A stretch of DNA of 64,000 nt from Gp7-AA6 sp036001245 (GTDB lineage Bacteria; Acidobacteriota; Thermoanaerobaculia; UBA5066; Gp7-AA6): assembly GCA_036001245.1 (NCBI GenBank), contig DASYUL010000132.1, positions 59,709 to 123,708 on the forward strand, in the 5' to 3' direction. Under the pieces are notes generated by a model that ran no database searches, was not told the DNA's origin, and saw only the letters and a program-made list of their open reading frames with translations. Positions 8,901-19,100 of the stretch are shown piece by piece (within the stretch, counting starts at the first letter, position 1; each line of letters begins with the position of its first letter). The translations under genes and the position numbers were made by a program.

Positions 8901-9453
8901 GACGGTGGACGGCGACCCCTGTCTCGATCCGCTCGGCTTCACGGTCCTGACCGACCCGGCGGGCGACACCACGCCCGGCGTGGGACAGCCGCAGCATGAC
9001 GTGCGCAGCGCGGGCATCGCGCAGACCGCGGACGGCAAGTTCGTCTTCATCCTGAAAATGACGCACCTGAACTCTCCGCTTCCGGCCGACACCACCTGGC
9101 CGATCACGTACACCGGAGCCGATGGCGCCGTACGTTTCGTCCGGATGACCAACGCGAATCCGCCCGATCCGCTCAACCCCGTGCGCTTCCACTACGGCAA
9201 CGGCAGCACCGTGACGCCTTTCGTGGTCGCGGGAACGACTGCCGACCCGGCGAGCAGCTTCAACGCCGACGGCACGATCCGGGTCGTGGTGCCCGGGAGC
9301 GCGATCGGCAATCCGCAGCCGGGCCAGGAGCTCAAGGCGTTTCTAACGCGCATCCGCATCGAGAGCCCGGACGGGAGCGCTCTCACGCCCGACAACATGC
9401 CCAACAGCCTCGTCGCAAGCGGCAGCTATGAGGTCGTCGCGTGCGCGCCATGA
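5989..9453 (+). CDS. secreted M36 (fungalysin-type) metallopeptidase, copy 1
   Basis: A 1154-residue extracellular zinc protease. A Sec signal lies in residues ~1-32, followed by an FTP/PepSY-like propeptide (~35-290) and the catalytic domain. The zinc site is HEWGH at 498-502, with the third ligand in PGEFYAD about 26 residues later. An FN3-like module containing HGCNFGKTRV follows, then a cadherin-like Ig domain (VLANDTDPN) and an uncharacterised C-terminal domain. I start it at 5989 because GGGGAGGGG gives proper spacing there; the ATG at 5983 is too close. It follows dyad element A and is trailed after 32 bp by the second copy, probably in one mRNA. Confidence 0.9.
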   Translation: MKNSPRRLAVRLAGAVSLTAFSLIGSAVAFAAVAPQGDPVAVRATGHPDLFVRSLHLPLDSLPADLARTLRGDLEALGIAGDLGAYDLRAGRWGSLIAKAPLVPGPGVGNTLTWAALGLAVPSDDAAYKDAVWRAFKGYLQANQALLGVSTSELAAPSIGAYENNRLVHVYAGRVYGGVPVRDSFVKATLNSGNLVLYGTRNWGTINISTTPSVSQDAARDVVGGHLSGLNVTGWGTPQLVIVPLANGSNPEAAVGSGYAYRLAWAVGATVEGSQGSWEALVDARNGELLGFYDRNSYIDQKKIVGGIFPVSNDGLSPGGVPDGIEQPGYPMSRAFVFRGATQFTANSEGLVTIVGGGEYRTSLTGPFIRIQDQCGAVNEVTSCDALDLASSSGTDCARPVGHSLGDTHSARTGFYELNRVIDQAKSWLGPLATNNTPAGWLNRQFPANMNINNACNAFFSPADTAAPTTGSINFYRNGILGSNVCRNTGEIPAVFDHEWGHGLDTYDDSPGVSLPGEFYADGASVHRLNDSCIARGFFISNAASPAGFCPGNGDLCTECTGVREIDWMKRDSHMPHDLPWVLDQNPTVPGSCGPVIVPPTPFNSGPCQRGTHCEGTIIGEAVWDLLKRDMPCHTKGWEAPFPGSNGPVAGGRCKTVGGNANPTIDENSALVLGTRLYYLAAGGVVLGYQCDQTPNTGAPRNGGCNADSWYMGYLAADDDDGNIANGTPHMLAIEAAFRRHGIACRAPAPMNLGCVGTPAPTAKPVVTATAGARSATITWTPVTGAAEYWILRTDGVHGCNFGKTRVGRVAANAPLSFTQTDLLDGFTYYYSVVPVGGAAPLPAPAPVAPAEACAGPMSDCAGVTPLSPDPNPPICETPPNAPPVAVDDAASAPRNHSRRIDVLANDTDPNFDALVVTSVTTPTNGGTAVIDPDSRVTYTPPAGAPIGATDAFDYVVSDGRAGSDTGHVTVTVDGDPCLDPLGFTVLTDPAGDTTPGVGQPQHDVRSAGIAQTADGKFVFILKMTHLNSPLPADTTWPITYTGADGAVRFVRMTNANPPDPLNPVRFHYGNGSTVTPFVVAGTTADPASSFNADGTIRVVVPGSAIGNPQPGQELKAFLTRIRIESPDGSALTPDNMPNSLVASGSYEVVACAP

Positions 9454-9485
9454 AGATCGATGCCAACGGAGGAGAGGAGACGAAA

Positions 9486-12400
9486 ATGGACAGAACGCCG
9501 AGCTATCGAAGCTTTACGGTCGGCATTGCTCTCGCCCTGGTGCTCCCCGCGTCCCTCGTCCTTGCGATCCAACCGCCCCAGGGCGATCCGGTCGCGGCGC
9601 GGGCGCACGGGGTGGCCGACCTTTACATCGCGAACGCCCATCAGCCGCTCTCGAGGCTTTCCGCGGCGGTCGCGGCGCGCCTCCAGGCGCAGCTCGATAC
9701 CCTGGGCGTCCCGAGCAACCTGGCCTTCTACGACCTGCGGGCCGGCCGCTGGGGGACCCTCATGACGACGAAGCCTCTCGTCCCCGGCGGGGGCGTCGGC
9801 AACAGCCTGACGTGGGCCGCGCTCGGCGGGAGCACTCCGGTCGGCGACGAAGGCTACAAGGCCGCCGTCTGGCGAGCGTTCAAAGCGTGGCTCGATGCCA
9901 ACCGCGCGATCCTGGGCATCGACACTACGCAGCTTGCCGCCCCGAGTCTCGGAAGTTACGAGAACGGACGGCTCGTGCACATCCATGCGGACCGCGCCAT
10001 CAACGGTGTCCCCGTGCGCTCGAGCTTCGTCACGGGCGCGTTGAACAACGGCAACCTCGTCCTCTACGGTACGCAGAACTGGGGCTCGATCGATGTCGCG
10101 ACGACGCCCGCAGTCTCCAGCGAATCGGCCCGCGCCGCCGTGGCGTCGCACCTCTCCGGCTTCACGATCACCACCTGGGGCCGGCCCGAGCTCGTGCTCG
10201 TCCCGCTCGCCAGCGGCGACGCCAGCGCAGCCAACGAAGGGCGCGGGCTCCGCTATCGCCTGGCCTGGGCGGTCGGTCCGCAGGTGCAGGGGAGCCTCGG
10301 AAGCTGGGAGGGCCTCGTGGACGCGCAGAGCGGCGAGCTCCTCGCTTTCTACGACCGCAACCAGTACCTCGACCAGAAGAAGGTCGTCGGCGGGATTTTC
10401 CCCGTGTCGAACGACGGGCAATCTCCGGGCGGGATTCCGGACGGCGTCGAGCAGCCGGGCTTCCCGATGTCACGCGCCTTCGTCATCGATTCACTGGGCA
10501 ACGAGCTCGAAGCCAACAGCGAAGGGCTCGTCGAAGTCGGTGGTCAGTACAGCACGGAGCTGACCGGCCCGTTCCTCCGGATCGTGGACAACTGCGGAAA
10601 CATCGACGAGTCCACGACCTGTCCCGCCCTCGATCTCGCAACGAGCGGCGGAACCGACTGCGCCGTTCCCGCGGGGCATTCGGCGGGCGACACTCACTCG
10701 GCGCGGACCGGTTTCTACGAGGTCAACCGTCTGATCGACCAGGCTAAGACCTGGCTGGGTGCCGGGTCCGCGTCGAATCTCTGGGTCAACCGGCAGCTCC
10801 CTGCCAACATGAACATCAACAACTCGTGCAACGCGTTCTTCAGCCCGGCGGACACAGGAAGCCCGAGCACGGGATCCATCAACTTCTATCGGGAAGTGTC
10901 GGGCTCGCCCAACAGCGGCGTCTGCCGCAACACCGGAGAGATCGCGGCCGTCTTCGACCACGAGTGGGGACACGGACTGGACACGTTCGACGACAGCCCC
11001 GGCGTGAGCCTCCCGGGCGAGGCATATGCCGACATGACCGCCATCAACAGGCTCAACACGTCCTGCATCGGCCGGGGGTTCTTCAAGAACGGTTTCTGCG
11101 GAGGCAACGGAGATCCGTGCACCGAGTGCACCGGCGTCCGCGAGGCCGACTGGAAGAAGCGCCAATCGGGCCGCCCCCACGATCTCTCGTGGGTCCTCGG
11201 CCAGAACCCGACTGTGCCGGGGAGCTGCGGCAACCCGGTCGTTCCGCCGACGCCATTCAACTCCGGGCCCTGCCAGCGCAGCACGCACTGCGAGGGCTCG
11301 ATCATCACCGAGGCGATGTGGGATCTGCTGAAGCGCGACCTGCCCTGCCACACGAAGCGCTGGGAGAGCTTTGCCGGCGGGACCGTGGGAGGAGGCCGTT
11401 GCTCCGGCGGCCAGTCGACGTTCATGGACGAGAGATCGGCTCTGGTTCTCGGAACCCGACTCTTCTACCTGGCCGCCGGCGGCGTGACGATGGGATATCA
11501 GTGCGATACCGCGGTCGGCGGATGTGTCTCGGGCAGCTGGTATCTGCGGATGCTCGCGGCCGACGACGACGACGGGACGATCGCGAACGGCACGCCCCAC
11601 ATGGTGGCCATCAATGACGCATTCATCCGTCACGGGATCGGCTGCGGCGTGCCGCTGGCGATGAACCTCGGCTGTGTCGCGACGCCAGCCCCGACGGCGG
11701 CGCCGACGGTCACGGCGACCGCCGGCGTTCGAAGCGCGACAATTCAGTGGAGCAACGTCCCGGACGCCGCGGAGTACTGGATCCTGCGCACCGACGGAGT
11801 CCACGGCTGCAACTTCGGAAAAACCCGCGTCGCCCGCTTCGCCGGGAATGGCCCGCGGACATTCACGCAGGACAGTCTCCTCGATGGGTTGACGTACTAC
11901 TACAGCGTGGTGGCGGTCGGCGGGCTGGGCAACGTTCCCGCCGATTCGTGCGCAGGGCCGATGAGTGACTGCGCCGCGGTCACGCCGCTTGCGCCGAACA
12001 CGGCCTCCGCGGCCGGCGCCGCCATCGAGCAGACGGACGGCGATCCGGTGATCGAATCCGGCGACGGCGACGAGTTCGTCGACAACTGCGAGAAGGCACA
12101 GCTCACCTTCAACGTCATCAACACCGGCGGCCTGCCGTTGACCGGCGTCCGAGTCACGGCGATCCAACCTTCGGAGAGCGAGACCCAGATCCTGACGCCG
12201 CTCCCCATCACACTGGCGAGCATCCCGGCCGGCTGCGGGACTCCCGCGGCGACTGTGCCGGTCGCGTTCCGGTTCCAGGCGGGGGGCGCCTCGCCGCAGT
12301 CGAGCCTGAGCTTCCAGGTGACGATCATGGCCAACGAGCTCCCGGCGCCTGTGACGGCGACGTTGACGATCGACAAGGTCGAGACCGATCTCGCCTCCGG

Positions 12401-13817
12401 CAGCCTGACGTTCGACTTCGAGAGCGGAACCCAGGGTTGGGAGGTCGTGAGCGGAACGTTCAACCGCACGAACACCCCGCCTCCCGGCGGTGATGGCACG
12501 GTTTTCTACATGAAGTCCTCCTCGGCTACGGACGATGCCTGCGACCGGGCACGCTCGCCCAGGGTCCGGCTGACGGCGACTTCGACCCTGTCTCTCTTCA
12601 ACCAGTTCGCCACCGAGGCCGAGACCCCGGCGACGCCCTTCTACGACCGCGCGAACGTCGGCATCATCGACGAGCTGGGGCAGCGAGTGATCGTGAGCCC
12701 CGACGGCGGCCGTCAATACAATGCTCTCAACAGCTATACGGGCTGCAACAACGGCTCGGGGTGGGCGACCGACATCCCCGGCGCGCCCAGCAACCCCTTC
12801 GCCTCGAGCAGCTGGTCGGCCACTGCCCTCGGCGCGGCGGGCTATGCCGGCCAGGAGGTTCAGATCGAGGTGACTTACGGAACCGACGCTCTGACTTCGC
12901 TCGACGGCTTCCAGTTCGACCAGGTCCGGCTCACCAACGTGCTCCTCGAGGTGGCCGACGCGCAGAGTGACGTCTGCGCGCCGCCGGCTCTTCCGGATTT
13001 GGTGGTCTCAAACATCAAGACCTCGAACAACAAGGCGCGAGAAGGCGACAAAGTCACGATCACCGCGACCGTGAAGAACGACGGCGACGCCGCGACGGGT
13101 CCCGTGACGATCGTCACCAGGTTCCTCCTCGACAACACGACGATTCTCGGTTCACCCGCGACCTCGGTGAATCTCGCACCGACTGGCACCTTCGAGGTTT
13201 CGGTCCAGTGGGATACGCGCTCGGTCAAGGGACAGCACGTCATCGACGTGACCGCGGACGTGGGAAATGTCGTGACCGAGTCGAACGAAGGCAACAACAC
13301 CTCCAGGCTCACCGTCGACGTCCAGGGCAACAAGGTCAAGAACGGCTCGTTCGAGGAGCCCAACTCGGCCGCCAACGGACCGGACGGCTGGTCCGGAGAG
13401 TCGACGGGCGCGGGCAATGCGAGCTGGAGCGAAGGAGGGAGCGACGGCTCGAAGAGCGCCGCGACCTCCGGCAACGGCGGCAACGCCGCGACCTCAGGCG
13501 CTCCGTCGTGGACGAGCGATCCGATCACGGTCGTCCCGGGAGAGGTCCTGACCCTGGTGGTCTCCGTCCAGTCGCTCGGCGCCTCTTCGGCCGCTTCGGC
13601 CGGGCTCGTCTATCTCGGAGCCGCGGGGCAGGTCGTTAACTCGGTGACGCTGCTGACGGCGCCTCTGACCACGACCGGTTTTGCCAAGCTCGAACAGCTG
13701 GTGACGATCCCGGCGGGTGTTACGCAGGTGCGCGTCAAGCTCGTCGGCTTTTCTCCGGCGGACCTGAGAACCTCGGGCACGGTCAGATTCGACGAGGTGG
13801 GTCTCTTCGCAAACTAG
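9486..13817 (+). CDS. secreted M36 (fungalysin-type) metallopeptidase, copy 2
   Basis: A 1443-residue paralogue of the preceding protease. Signal peptide ~1-28, propeptide to ~290, zinc motif HEWGH at 492-496 with PGEAYAD downstream, then the same FN3-like module. The tail differs: an ordered Gly/Thr-rich domain, a jelly-roll-like domain beginning near LTFDFESGTQGWE, a CARDB domain (LPDLVVSNIKTSNN) and a final carbohydrate-binding-like domain starting KVKNGSFEEP. The ATG at 9486 has GGAGGAGAGGAG upstream. There is no promoter-like dyad in the 32-bp gap, so it is likely read from the copy 1 promoter; a strong terminator follows at 13842. Confidence 0.9.
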   Translation: MDRTPSYRSFTVGIALALVLPASLVLAIQPPQGDPVAARAHGVADLYIANAHQPLSRLSAAVAARLQAQLDTLGVPSNLAFYDLRAGRWGTLMTTKPLVPGGGVGNSLTWAALGGSTPVGDEGYKAAVWRAFKAWLDANRAILGIDTTQLAAPSLGSYENGRLVHIHADRAINGVPVRSSFVTGALNNGNLVLYGTQNWGSIDVATTPAVSSESARAAVASHLSGFTITTWGRPELVLVPLASGDASAANEGRGLRYRLAWAVGPQVQGSLGSWEGLVDAQSGELLAFYDRNQYLDQKKVVGGIFPVSNDGQSPGGIPDGVEQPGFPMSRAFVIDSLGNELEANSEGLVEVGGQYSTELTGPFLRIVDNCGNIDESTTCPALDLATSGGTDCAVPAGHSAGDTHSARTGFYEVNRLIDQAKTWLGAGSASNLWVNRQLPANMNINNSCNAFFSPADTGSPSTGSINFYREVSGSPNSGVCRNTGEIAAVFDHEWGHGLDTFDDSPGVSLPGEAYADMTAINRLNTSCIGRGFFKNGFCGGNGDPCTECTGVREADWKKRQSGRPHDLSWVLGQNPTVPGSCGNPVVPPTPFNSGPCQRSTHCEGSIITEAMWDLLKRDLPCHTKRWESFAGGTVGGGRCSGGQSTFMDERSALVLGTRLFYLAAGGVTMGYQCDTAVGGCVSGSWYLRMLAADDDDGTIANGTPHMVAINDAFIRHGIGCGVPLAMNLGCVATPAPTAAPTVTATAGVRSATIQWSNVPDAAEYWILRTDGVHGCNFGKTRVARFAGNGPRTFTQDSLLDGLTYYYSVVAVGGLGNVPADSCAGPMSDCAAVTPLAPNTASAAGAAIEQTDGDPVIESGDGDEFVDNCEKAQLTFNVINTGGLPLTGVRVTAIQPSESETQILTPLPITLASIPAGCGTPAATVPVAFRFQAGGASPQSSLSFQVTIMANELPAPVTATLTIDKVETDLASGSLTFDFESGTQGWEVVSGTFNRTNTPPPGGDGTVFYMKSSSATDDACDRARSPRVRLTATSTLSLFNQFATEAETPATPFYDRANVGIIDELGQRVIVSPDGGRQYNALNSYTGCNNGSGWATDIPGAPSNPFASSSWSATALGAAGYAGQEVQIEVTYGTDALTSLDGFQFDQVRLTNVLLEVADAQSDVCAPPALPDLVVSNIKTSNNKAREGDKVTITATVKNDGDAATGPVTIVTRFLLDNTTILGSPATSVNLAPTGTFEVSVQWDTRSVKGQHVIDVTADVGNVVTESNEGNNTSRLTVDVQGNKVKNGSFEEPNSAANGPDGWSGESTGAGNASWSEGGSDGSKSAATSGNGGNAATSGAPSWTSDPITVVPGEVLTLVVSVQSLGASSAASAGLVYLGAAGQVVNSVTLLTAPLTTTGFAKLEQLVTIPAGVTQVRVKLVGFSPADLRTSGTVRFDEVGLFAN

Positions 13818-13841
13818 CTGTCGGCTCTCACCTTTCAACAG

Positions 13842-13870
13842 TGGCGGGCCTTCCGGCCCGCCATTTTTTT
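13842..13870 (+). terminator. Rho-independent terminator after M36 copy 2
   Basis: TGGCGGGCC (13842-13850), TTCC loop, GGCCCGCCA (13855-13863), then seven T. It closes the two-protease transcription unit. Confidence 0.9.
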
Positions 13871-13898
13871 GAGATGAGCGCTCTGCCCCCCGAGTCAG

Positions 13899-15998
13899 AT
13901 GAATAGAGTAGGCGGCGTGCATCTCCTCAGGATCGTGCAACCGTGGGCAATCGGCTTGGCCGCGCTGGTCAGCCTGGGAGGACCGGCGTCGGGCGGCGCG
14001 CCACCGCCCGCCCGCCCGTCGCTCGTCCTCCTGACGCTCGACACCACGCGGGCCGACTCCATCGGCTGCTACGGTGCCGCCCGCGCGGCTACACCGAACC
14101 TCGACGCTCTGGCGGCGCGCGGCACGCGCTACGCCCGCGCGCTGACCTCATCGCCATTGACCTTTCCGGCTCACTGCTCGCTCATGACCGGCCTCGACCC
14201 GCCGTTCCACGGCGTACGCGACAACGGGACGGCGATCCTGCCTTCGTCTCTGCCCACGTTGGCCACCGTGCTGCGGGCACGCGGCTATGCCACGGGCGCG
14301 TTCGTGTCCTCGCGAGTGCTGGACCGGCGATTCGGGCTCGATCGCGGCTTCCGGACCTACGACGAACGGATGGCGGCGGAGCGCCAGGGGGAGCACGGCT
14401 ACCCGGAGCGCGACGCGCAAGCCGTGACTTCGGCCGCGCTGACCTGGCTGTCCCGATTGCCGCGAGGCCGTCCGTACTTCCTCTGGGTCCACTACTACGA
14501 TCCCCACTCGCCCTATGCGCCGCCCGGCGACTGGAGCGGCGCGTCGATCGAGCGGCGCTACGCGGGGGAAGTCGCATACATGGACCGCGAGATCGGTCGG
14601 CTGCTGGCGCGGCTTCCGGCGCGCGACCAGACTCTGGTGGCGGCGGTCGGAGACCACGGCGAGATGCTCGGCGAGCACGGAGAGAGGGACCATGGCCTGC
14701 TGCTGTACCGGTCGAGCCTGGAGGTTCCCTTGATCCTCGCGGGCCCGGGCGTGCCGATGGGTCGGGTCGTGCCGCAGACAGTCGGCACCCGCGCCCTCCC
14801 GGCAACGTTGTTCGCGCTGCTAAAGACGGGCGGGGCGCGGCCATTCGGCGCGCCGCTGCCGGGGCTGTCGATCCAGGGCGGCGCGGCGCCTTCGGGCGAA
14901 ACGGTCTACAGCGAGACGTGGCTGCCGGCCACCGCTTACGGGTGGAGTCCACTGCGGGCGGCTTCGGATTCGCGCCTGCGGTTCGTGCTCGCACCCCGGC
15001 CCGAGCTCTACGACTTCGTGTCGGATCCGGGGGAGACGAAAAACATCATGAAGGAGCGCGGCGGCGACGCGGAGAGGCTTCGGTCTCTACTCGCGGATGT
15101 CGAACGCCGGTCGGCTGGACGCAAAGCCCCCGGGGCGGCGCCTCCGCCGGAGGTCGTGGCCGCTCTGCGTAGCCTCGGGTATCTGAGCGGCTCGAGCCCC
15201 TCCCGAGCGAACAGCCTCGATCCGAAGGACGGCGTCGCGATGCTCGCGGAGTTCGACCGGGCGAACGAGGCGATGGTGGAAGGCCGTCCGGCCGAAGCGC
15301 TGCCCGTGCTGGAGGATCTCGTGCGTCGCAGCCCCGGCAACGTTCCATTTCTGTCGCGCCTGTCCGACGTCCAGGCGGTCCTCGGGAAGTCGGAAGACGC
15401 ACTCGCGACCGTGAAGGAGGCGATCGGGCTCAACCCCCGGCTCGACTTCCTACACCTGCACCTCGCGAACACCTACAAGATGCTCGGACGGTTCCCGGAC
15501 GCGCGCGCGGAGTACCAGGCGGCGCTCGCTCTCAACCCGCGAATGTCGCAGGCGTGGCTCGCGCTGGGAGAGCTGGCGAAGCGGACGGGCCAGTCGGCCG
15601 AGGAGCGTCGCCTCCTCGAGCGCGCCGTCGCCGCCGGTACCTCGAGCGCGGCGATCCTCGCGCGGCTCGCTCAGATCGAAACCGCAGCGGGTGATCTCGG
15701 CGCCGCGGAGCGACACGCCTCCGAAGCGACCGGCCTCGTGCCCGAATTCGCCGCGGGCTGGTGGGTGGCGGGAGACGTGGCGAAGGAAAGCGGCCGCCGC
15801 CGCGAGGCAATCGCGCGATACGAGGAGGCCGTCCGGCTCGGATTCGGCGACGCGCGCGCATACGTGGAGCTCGCGAAGCTGCTGCTCGCCGAGAAGCAGA
15901 CGGACGCGGCACGGCGTTATCTCGAACGCGCGGCGACGGCGGGGGGCAGCTCGCCGGCGGCATCCGAGGCGCGCCGGCTGCTCTCCGGCATCCAGTAG
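13899..15998 (+). CDS. exported AlkP-superfamily (sulfatase-like) protein with C-terminal TPR repeats
   Basis: A 699-residue paralogue of the protein at 2018. It has a Sec-type signal (about 1-32) without a lipobox Cys, so it is released or periplasmic rather than a lipoprotein. The AlkP fold spans ~40-440 (LLTLDTTRADSIG, HYYDPHSPY, GDHGEMLGEHG). The nucleophile position is Thr88 in TFPAH, again not Cys or Ser, arguing against a formylglycine sulfatase. TPR-like repeats fill ~455-699. The ATG at 13899 lacks a clear Shine-Dalgarno; a GTG at 13917 is the alternative. It lies between two protease units, repeating the order AlkP/TPR, dyad, M36 seen from 2 to 6 kb. Confidence 0.83.
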   Translation: MNRVGGVHLLRIVQPWAIGLAALVSLGGPASGGAPPPARPSLVLLTLDTTRADSIGCYGAARAATPNLDALAARGTRYARALTSSPLTFPAHCSLMTGLDPPFHGVRDNGTAILPSSLPTLATVLRARGYATGAFVSSRVLDRRFGLDRGFRTYDERMAAERQGEHGYPERDAQAVTSAALTWLSRLPRGRPYFLWVHYYDPHSPYAPPGDWSGASIERRYAGEVAYMDREIGRLLARLPARDQTLVAAVGDHGEMLGEHGERDHGLLLYRSSLEVPLILAGPGVPMGRVVPQTVGTRALPATLFALLKTGGARPFGAPLPGLSIQGGAAPSGETVYSETWLPATAYGWSPLRAASDSRLRFVLAPRPELYDFVSDPGETKNIMKERGGDAERLRSLLADVERRSAGRKAPGAAPPPEVVAALRSLGYLSGSSPSRANSLDPKDGVAMLAEFDRANEAMVEGRPAEALPVLEDLVRRSPGNVPFLSRLSDVQAVLGKSEDALATVKEAIGLNPRLDFLHLHLANTYKMLGRFPDARAEYQAALALNPRMSQAWLALGELAKRTGQSAEERRLLERAVAAGTSSAAILARLAQIETAAGDLGAAERHASEATGLVPEFAAGWWVAGDVAKESGRRREAIARYEEAVRLGFGDARAYVELAKLLLAEKQTDAARRYLERAATAGGSSPAASEARRLLSGIQ

Positions 15999-16012
15999 CC
16001 GTCGGCGCCTCG

Positions 16013-16061
16013 AAATTGAGGGCTGCCGGGGCCCCTTTCTGGGGTGGACTCCTCATTTACG
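16013..16061 (+). promoter_or_regulatory. dyad element B, upstream of the third M36 protease
   Basis: TCTGGGG (16038-16044), six bases, CCTCATT (16051-16057), with a TCTAGA -10-like box at 16078-16083. The distal half-site AAATTGAG (16013-16020) is again 31 bp before the right arm. Several further blocks match element A, so the two are paralogous promoters. Confidence 0.55.
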
Positions 16062-16111
16062 TCCTCTCCCCGCAGCTTCTAGATTCCGATGGCATGGGGA
16101 GGAGGAACGTC

Positions 16112-19100
16112 ATGAAGAACTCTCGATGCCTGCGGCTGGTGTTTGCCTGGCTGCCCGCCGCGCTGCTGCTTTCGACGTGTCCCGCACAGGCAATCGTTCG
16201 TCCCAAAGCAGATTCACCGCTCGCACAAAAGCAGTTTCGTCATCCGGATCTCTACATTCGTCAGCAGGGCAAGGCGATCGCGGAGTTGCCCGCGGCACTT
16301 GCCGCAAAAGCGACCGCGGACCTGTCGGCGCTGGGCGGCCAAGACGGTTACATCGACCCGCGCTCCGGCCGCTGGAGCCTGTTGATCATGAGCAGACCTC
16401 TCATTTCCGGTAGCGGCGCGACGCAGCAGAGCGCCCGTGAGGCCGTGCTCGGCTACGTGACGCAGTTTCAGACCCAGCTGGGTGTCCTCCCGAGCGAGGT
16501 GGGCGAGCCGCGCGTCACCGTGTTCGACGACGGGCGCGTCGTGCAACTCCACGCCCAGCGCGTGATCAACGGGGTTCCGGTGCGGGACGCGTGGCTCAAG
16601 ACGACGCTGAATTCCGGGAACCTCGTTCTGATGGGAACGCAGAACTGGGCAACGGTCGCGCTCGCAACACAGCCCGTCCTCACCCAGAACCAGGCCTTCG
16701 AACGAGTCCAGTCTCACGCCGGGACGGCGCTCACTCTCCGCGGCGCCCCCGAACTGGTGATCGTTCCCCTCGAGAACGGCGACGATCCCAACCAGGTCGT
16801 GATCGGGAATGGCGTGACTTACCGGCTCGCCTGGGCGGTGACGGCGGTCGCCGGCAGCGACAACGGCACCTGGGAAGGACTCGTGGACGCCCAGACGGGG
16901 GAGTTGCTCGCGTTCCGGGACATGAACCAGTACTTCACGCGGCAGCTCAAGGGAGGGATCTTCCCGGTCAGCAACGACGGAGCGGGCGCCGACGGCACCG
17001 AGCAGCCCGGCTTCCCTATGCCCTTCGCATACATCCTCGGCACCGACTTCGTGACGAACAGCTCCGGGATGGTGTCGGGCATCGGCATCAACATGAGCAC
17101 CGACTTGACCGGTCCCTACGTCCGCATGAACGACGGGTGCGGTGAGGTCGCCGAGACGAGCATGTGCAGCAATCTCGACACGGGCACGAGCGGAGGGCAC
17201 GACTGCGTCGTTCCGGCGGGACACTCCGCGGGCGACACCCACGCCTCCCGCACCGGCTTTTACGAGCTCAACCGCCAGATCCAGGGCTGGCGGGATCGGC
17301 TGCCGGCGAGCGCGACGGCGCAGCCCTGGATGAACAGCCAGCTGAGCGCGAACATGAACATCAAGTCCACCTGTAACGCCTTCTGGGACGGCGCGAGCGT
17401 CAACTTCTACCGCTCGGGCTGCTCCGGAGACGCGGATCCGCCGGAATGCGCGGACCAGACCTTCTGCGGCAACACCGGTGAGATCGCCGCCGTCTTCGAC
17501 CACGAGTGGGGCCACGGCCTCGACAACAACGGAACCGACGACAGCATCTCCTCGCCCGGAGAGGCGATCGCCGACATCTACGGCATCCTGCGCCTGACCG
17601 ACTCCTGCTTCGGGCGCGGCTTCTTCGCCTCGCCTGGAGCGCAGTGCGGCGGCTATGGTTCTCCCTGTCTGTCGTGCAGCGGCGTCCGCGACCTCGATTT
17701 CGCCAGGCACGAGTGCGTCGACCCGCTGAACCCTTCACCGAACAGCGGCAAGGCCTGGGACATCACCTGGATCAACCAGGTCGGCTATCCCGTGGCGACT
17801 CCCTGCTCGAGAAATCCGGTGACGGATGAAGTCACCGTTCAGCAGGGCGGCTGCGTCGGCTTCAACTTCATCCAGACCGGACCGTGCGGGCAGGAGACGC
17901 ACTGCGAGGGCAACGTGCCGGCTCAGGCGGTCTACGACCTCTTCGCCCGCGACCTGCAGGGATTCGGGGGCCTGACCAACTACGGATTCAACACGGCGCT
18001 CGAGATCACGACGCGGCTCGTCGCGATCGCCGCGGACAACCTCTCCCAATGGTACACGTGCAACCAGGGCGCCGGCGGCTGCACCACGATCACCGGATAC
18101 AACATGTTCCTGGCGGCGGACGACGACGATGGGAACCTCAACAACGGCACGCCGCACAAGGACGCGATCTTCAACGCCTTCAACCGCCACGGCATCGCGT
18201 GTGCTCTGCCTCAAGGCTCGAGCGCCGGCTGCAACGGCGGGCCGTCGGCGGCTCCCACTCTGACTGCGACGGCGGGCGCGAACTCGGCGAGCCTGAGTTG
18301 GAGCGCAGTGACCGGAGCGGCGAAGTACCAGATCTATCGCACCGAAGGGGTGAAGGGCTGCAACTTCGGCAAGACGCCGATCGGTGAGACGACCGGCCTC
18401 TCTTTCCAGGACACCGGGCTGCGGGACGGTTTCCCGGTCCTCTACACCGTACTGCCCATCGGGTCCAATGCCGCTTGCGTAGGCCGCATGGCGACGTGTC
18501 AGACGGTCACGCCGACCGCCGGCACCCAGGGCGCCGACCTCGCGATCAGCGAGGTCCCGAACGGGGTCGCCATCTCGGGAGCGGCTCCCAGCGACGGAGA
18601 TCTCTTCCTCGACAACTGCGAGCAAGCGACGCTGACTTTCCGAGTCGAGAACGGGGGGCCCGCGCCCTTGACCAACGTGAGGGTCACCGGAGTGGAGCTG
18701 GTCGGAAAGCCTTCGAGCGACGTCATCACGCCTCTACCGCTCGCCGTTGCCGCTTCGATGCCGGGCGGTTGCCCTCAGTCGGTGCAAGCGAGCGTAACGT
18801 TCCGGCCCCAGGGCCTCTCGGCCAACGAGACTCTCGAGGTCCGGATCACGGTCGCGGCGGACGGCGTGGCGCCGCGTACGCGCTCCTTCTTCATTACGGG
18901 CACCGAGAGCAGCTTCCAGTTCTTTGCATCGAAGAAGTTCAGCTTCGAGACGGACCTCGAGGGCTGGAACCTCGTCGACGGGACATTCACGCGGATGACG
19001 CCGGGTGCCAACGGCACTTTGAACGGCCTCTACTCCTCCAGTGCGGTCGACGCCGAGTGCGACAGAATCCAGTCCCCTGACATCCGGCTGAGTGCGACCT

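Noticed and set aside
2018..15998. Formylglycine sulfatases
   Set aside because: Neither protein has C/S-x-P-x-R at the active site; both have Thr, and no formylglycine-generating enzyme gene is present in the window.
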